From Aeromonas salmonicida subsp. salmonicida (GTDB taxonomy: Bacteria > Pseudomonadota > Gammaproteobacteria > Enterobacterales > Aeromonadaceae), in contig NZ_LSGW01000092.1 of NCBI RefSeq assembly GCF_001643305.1, positions 1 through 40,316 of the forward strand: DNA of 40,316 nt, in the 5' to 3' direction. Each line of letters begins with the position of its first letter. Within the stretch, counting starts at the first letter, position 1. Positions 38,192 through 40,316 of the stretch are shown here, one piece after another. Below the pieces are notes generated by a model. That model ran no database searches. It had not been told where the DNA came from and saw only the letters and a program-made list of their open reading frames with translations. The translations under genes were made by a program, and so were the position numbers.

Positions 38192-39667
38192 ATGTTTATC
38201 GAAACAGTAAGGATAGAAAATTTCAAAGGATTTCATGGTTCAAATCATACTCTTCAACTAAAAATCCCTGATGGAATTACAGAAGGAAGTGGATTAAATA
38301 TTTTTGTAGGCGAAAATAACTCTGGTAAATCAACAGTTTTTGAGATTTTTGATTTTATAAAAGACGGGACCAGAAAAGACATAGCTGATTTACTAAACAA
38401 ATCCACTCCTACTAACCCAGTCTCAGCATTATCCGTAGAGGTGACCTATACAGGAGATATCACAAACATTATTAACAATCATATCCAAGGTAATAAAGTT
38501 GGAACTTTTTTATCCAGCATATATATTGATAATGGTCAAGAGAAGTTTAGAGTGAAACGAAGTGCAGACATTGACAATGAGGGTGATTTAAAAAAAATCC
38601 TTTTTTGGAATGAGGCAAATGGCTCTCATAGCAATACAACTGGAATAGATGCACCATTTAAAAAATTATATGATAATAATTTCATATGGGCAGATACAAA
38701 CCCGAGTGATGAGTCTAAGTTTGGGGCGTCTACAATTTGTGGTTCTTTATTGAAAGAAATAGCCGCTGGGCATATATCCACGGCAGAGTACCAACAATTT
38801 ACGCAAGTCTACAATGATATATTTAACAACCCCACCTCACAACTGAGAACAAGAATAGCCCAAATAGAAAATAGTGTTCAAAGCATTTTTTCTTCGCAGT
38901 TTGGCAATGCAAATATTTCTTTTACATTTGAAGAACCTCAGATCGATAGCTTTTTTAAAACTGCTGGGATACTTGTTGATGATGGTGTCTCTGTGCCTAT
39001 GGGTGAAAAAGGACATGGTATGCAACGGGCTGTCGCATTAGCTCTTCTCCAAGTCTATGCTCATATAACGTCCAATGCATCTAATGCTCCAATTTCAAAG
39101 CCGTTCTTTTTATTTATTGATGAACCTGAGATCTGCTTACACCCATCAGGTCAAACGAAATTATTAGAAGCCCTGATGCTAATATCTAAAGAAAGACAAG
39201 TTTTTATTACTACTCACTCTCCATTCATGTTGTCTTCACCGAAATTAAGAAATGCTGGGCTTTTTATTTTCAATAAAAGAAATAACATAAATTCAATCTC
39301 TCGAGCAGACACTTCACCAATGTTTCCATGGAGTCCATCATGGGGAGAAATAAGTTATAAAGCGTATAATCTACCAACTGTTGAACTACATAATGAACTT
39401 TATGGTCATTTACAAGATTTAAGTTCTTCAAATACGATTCGCTCATTTGAGCAATGGCTTTCTCAAAATGGCATTCAATTAAATAAACAGTGGATTCAGG
39501 AACGACAAGGAGTTCCTCAACGACCGGAACAAGCCACGCTACAAACTTTTATAAGAAATCACATACATCATCCAGAAAATATCACTATGCGGGGCAATAT
39601 ATATACACGGCCTGAACTAGAACAATCTATCGCAGAAATGGTAGGTCTACTCGCACTCTTTCCATAA
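38192..39667 (+). CDS. AAA ATPase (OLD/RecF-like) with C-terminal RNxxxH motif
   Basis: A 491-residue ABC/SMC-type ATPase of the kind common in defence loci. MFIETVRIENFKGF opens the fold, Walker A is GENNSGKST (residues 40-48), a signature-like GEKGHGMQRAVALALL at 271-286, Walker B FFLFIDEPE (305-312) and the switch His in ITTHSPFML (339-347). No TOPRIM domain follows. Instead the last ~80 residues are helical and contain RNHIHH (455-460), which fits the RNxxxH active site of HEPN ribonucleases, so an ATPase-gated RNase is my inference. The start at 38192 follows AGGAAA; the frame opens 15 codons earlier. AT-rich, foreign composition. Confidence 0.85.
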   Translation: MFIETVRIENFKGFHGSNHTLQLKIPDGITEGSGLNIFVGENNSGKSTVFEIFDFIKDGTRKDIADLLNKSTPTNPVSALSVEVTYTGDITNIINNHIQGNKVGTFLSSIYIDNGQEKFRVKRSADIDNEGDLKKILFWNEANGSHSNTTGIDAPFKKLYDNNFIWADTNPSDESKFGASTICGSLLKEIAAGHISTAEYQQFTQVYNDIFNNPTSQLRTRIAQIENSVQSIFSSQFGNANISFTFEEPQIDSFFKTAGILVDDGVSVPMGEKGHGMQRAVALALLQVYAHITSNASNAPISKPFFLFIDEPEICLHPSGQTKLLEALMLISKERQVFITTHSPFMLSSPKLRNAGLFIFNKRNNINSISRADTSPMFPWSPSWGEISYKAYNLPTVELHNELYGHLQDLSSSNTIRSFEQWLSQNGIQLNKQWIQERQGVPQRPEQATLQTFIRNHIHHPENITMRGNIYTRPELEQSIAEMVGLLALFP

Positions 39668-39673
39668 TTTATT

Positions 39674-39787
39674 ATGTCCAAAATAGAATTAAAATTACAA
39701 GCTAGAGAAAATCGCAGCCTTGAACTGTGGTTTTTATTTCTATTCCCGAAACACGCGTCTATCCCAACTAAAAAACTATTTAGCTAA
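39674..39787 (+). CDS. Short frame after the ATPase, possible third-gene stump
   Basis: A 37-codon frame (starting MSKIELKLQARENRSLELW) begins six bases after the ATPase stop and shares its AT-rich composition. It ends where the GC-rich right flank begins. It may be the 5' remnant of a third operon gene cut by insertion or deletion, or chance. No clear ribosome site. Confidence 0.3.
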   Translation: MSKIELKLQARENRSLELWFLFLFPKHASIPTKKLFS

Positions 39788-40018
39788 CCCCTTGCACAGC
39801 TCTCCTCCTACGACGTAATAAACAGTCGACCAGAAAGATAAAGCCACGGGCGGACACGGTATTGGGTCCCCCTGCAAACCGCCGAGTCGAGTTCAACGGG
39901 TCAGGAGCGCCATCAAGGATGATGGCGCAGCCGCAGTCGGCACAGGGATGTGCCGTCTGCGGCGATCCGTCCGACCCGTTGGACGAGACGAGGGAACCCG
40001 CGAAGCGGGCGGTTTGCC

Positions 40019-40200
40019 GGGGGAGAAGACTTTTGGTGACTTTTGGTCTTTCAAAAGTCACTCGCCAAGCCGCGCAGCGGCGGCGAAACCTCTTCGAGGG
40101 CAGCGCCCTCGCATCCTGCATGGTGAAGCCATGCCATCCAAGCGTTGGATGGCATTCCGCCGGAGATGACGTTAGCTCCCCTCACCCTAACCCTCTCCCC
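40019..40200 (-). repeat. Right inverted copy of the GC-rich repeat
   Basis: On the minus strand it repeats the order seen at 36228-36400: a 22-bp block at 40178-40199 (one mismatch to 36244-36265), CCATGCAGGATGCGAGG, GGTTTCGCC, GGCGAGTGACTTTT and AAAAGTCACCAAAAG. The adjoining 39790-40018 is GC-rich, hairpin-prone sequence with no credible gene. Confidence 0.8.
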
Positions 40201-40275
40201 CTAAATAACTGATCCTAATAGTTCTACACCTTCGCTGTGCCATAGCCATTCCCGGGGAAAGGAGAACCGGTATCC

Positions 40276-40316
40276 ATGAAGTATTTCACTCGAGCCAGCA
40301 GGTTGGCCATCCCTCT
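40276..40316 (+). CDS. Start of a protein, cut by window end
   Basis: ATG at 40276 after GGGAAAGGAG opens a frame reading MKYFTRASRLAIP, basic and then hydrophobic like a signal peptide, to the window edge. Too short to identify. Composition returns to core-like here. Confidence 0.4.
   Translation, partial: MKYFTRASRLAIP

Noticed and set aside
39780..40212. Open frames at the right flank
   Set aside because: They fall inside the inverted repeat and hairpin-rich sequence and have no protein-like pattern.

Overview
This window looks like a chromosome segment of a gammaproteobacterium, most probably Aeromonas. The support is the gene set and order (leuA with carBA and dapB on one strand, btuCD, feoABC, glgC, pilU, a manganese-exporter gene behind a yybP-ykoY-type leader), the GC-rich coding sequence of the core, and the many GC-rich hairpin terminators. 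No sequence search could be run, so the genus is an inference.

Layout. Positions 1-1190 hold an AT-rich fragment of a P-loop ATPase, unlike the rest of the left half and probably part of an accessory region continuing to the left. From about 1257 to 10712 the minus strand carries a DUF1615 lipoprotein, leuA (long, class II type), carB, carA and dapB, with a good ArgR box upstream of carA. From 10960 to 18585 come a broken alpha/beta hydrolase, an NhaC-family transporter with tandem MetJ-like boxes (candidate metT), ygfA, rpiA, serA, dgkA (minus) and aroH. From 18702 to 25250 there are btuD and btuC (minus), a periplasmic solute-binding protein (minus), a small DUF486 membrane protein, pilU, glgC and a WbuC-type cupin. 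From 25346 to 32065 there are feoC, feoB and feoA (minus, overlapping stops and starts, FNR- and Fur-like sites), then yciH, an Mn-riboswitch-controlled TMEM165/GDT1 exporter (mneA), and a three-gene membrane operon (DUF2157, DUF4401, GDYXXLXY). From 32139 to 34979 a pair of paralogous solute-binding genes (the first stopped by an amber codon) precedes a GAF-GGDEF diguanylate cyclase gene stopped by an ochre codon.

The most interesting part is 36094-40200. Two degenerate, inverted copies of a GC-rich repeat (36228-36400 and 40019-40200) bracket an AT-rich cargo of two genes: a CoiA-like protein with an N-terminal zinc finger and a PD-(D/E)xK-like core, and an OLD/RecF-like AAA ATPase whose C-terminus carries an RNxxxH motif typical of HEPN ribonucleases. 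A 37-codon frame follows directly and may be the stump of a third gene. The pair does not match a defence system I can name and is the best candidate here for an undescribed anti-phage or anti-plasmid module. Three otherwise recognisable core genes are each broken by one lesion (frameshift, amber, ochre), so this strain seems to be losing accessory signalling and uptake genes. I saw no rRNA, tRNA, CRISPR array or transposase gene.
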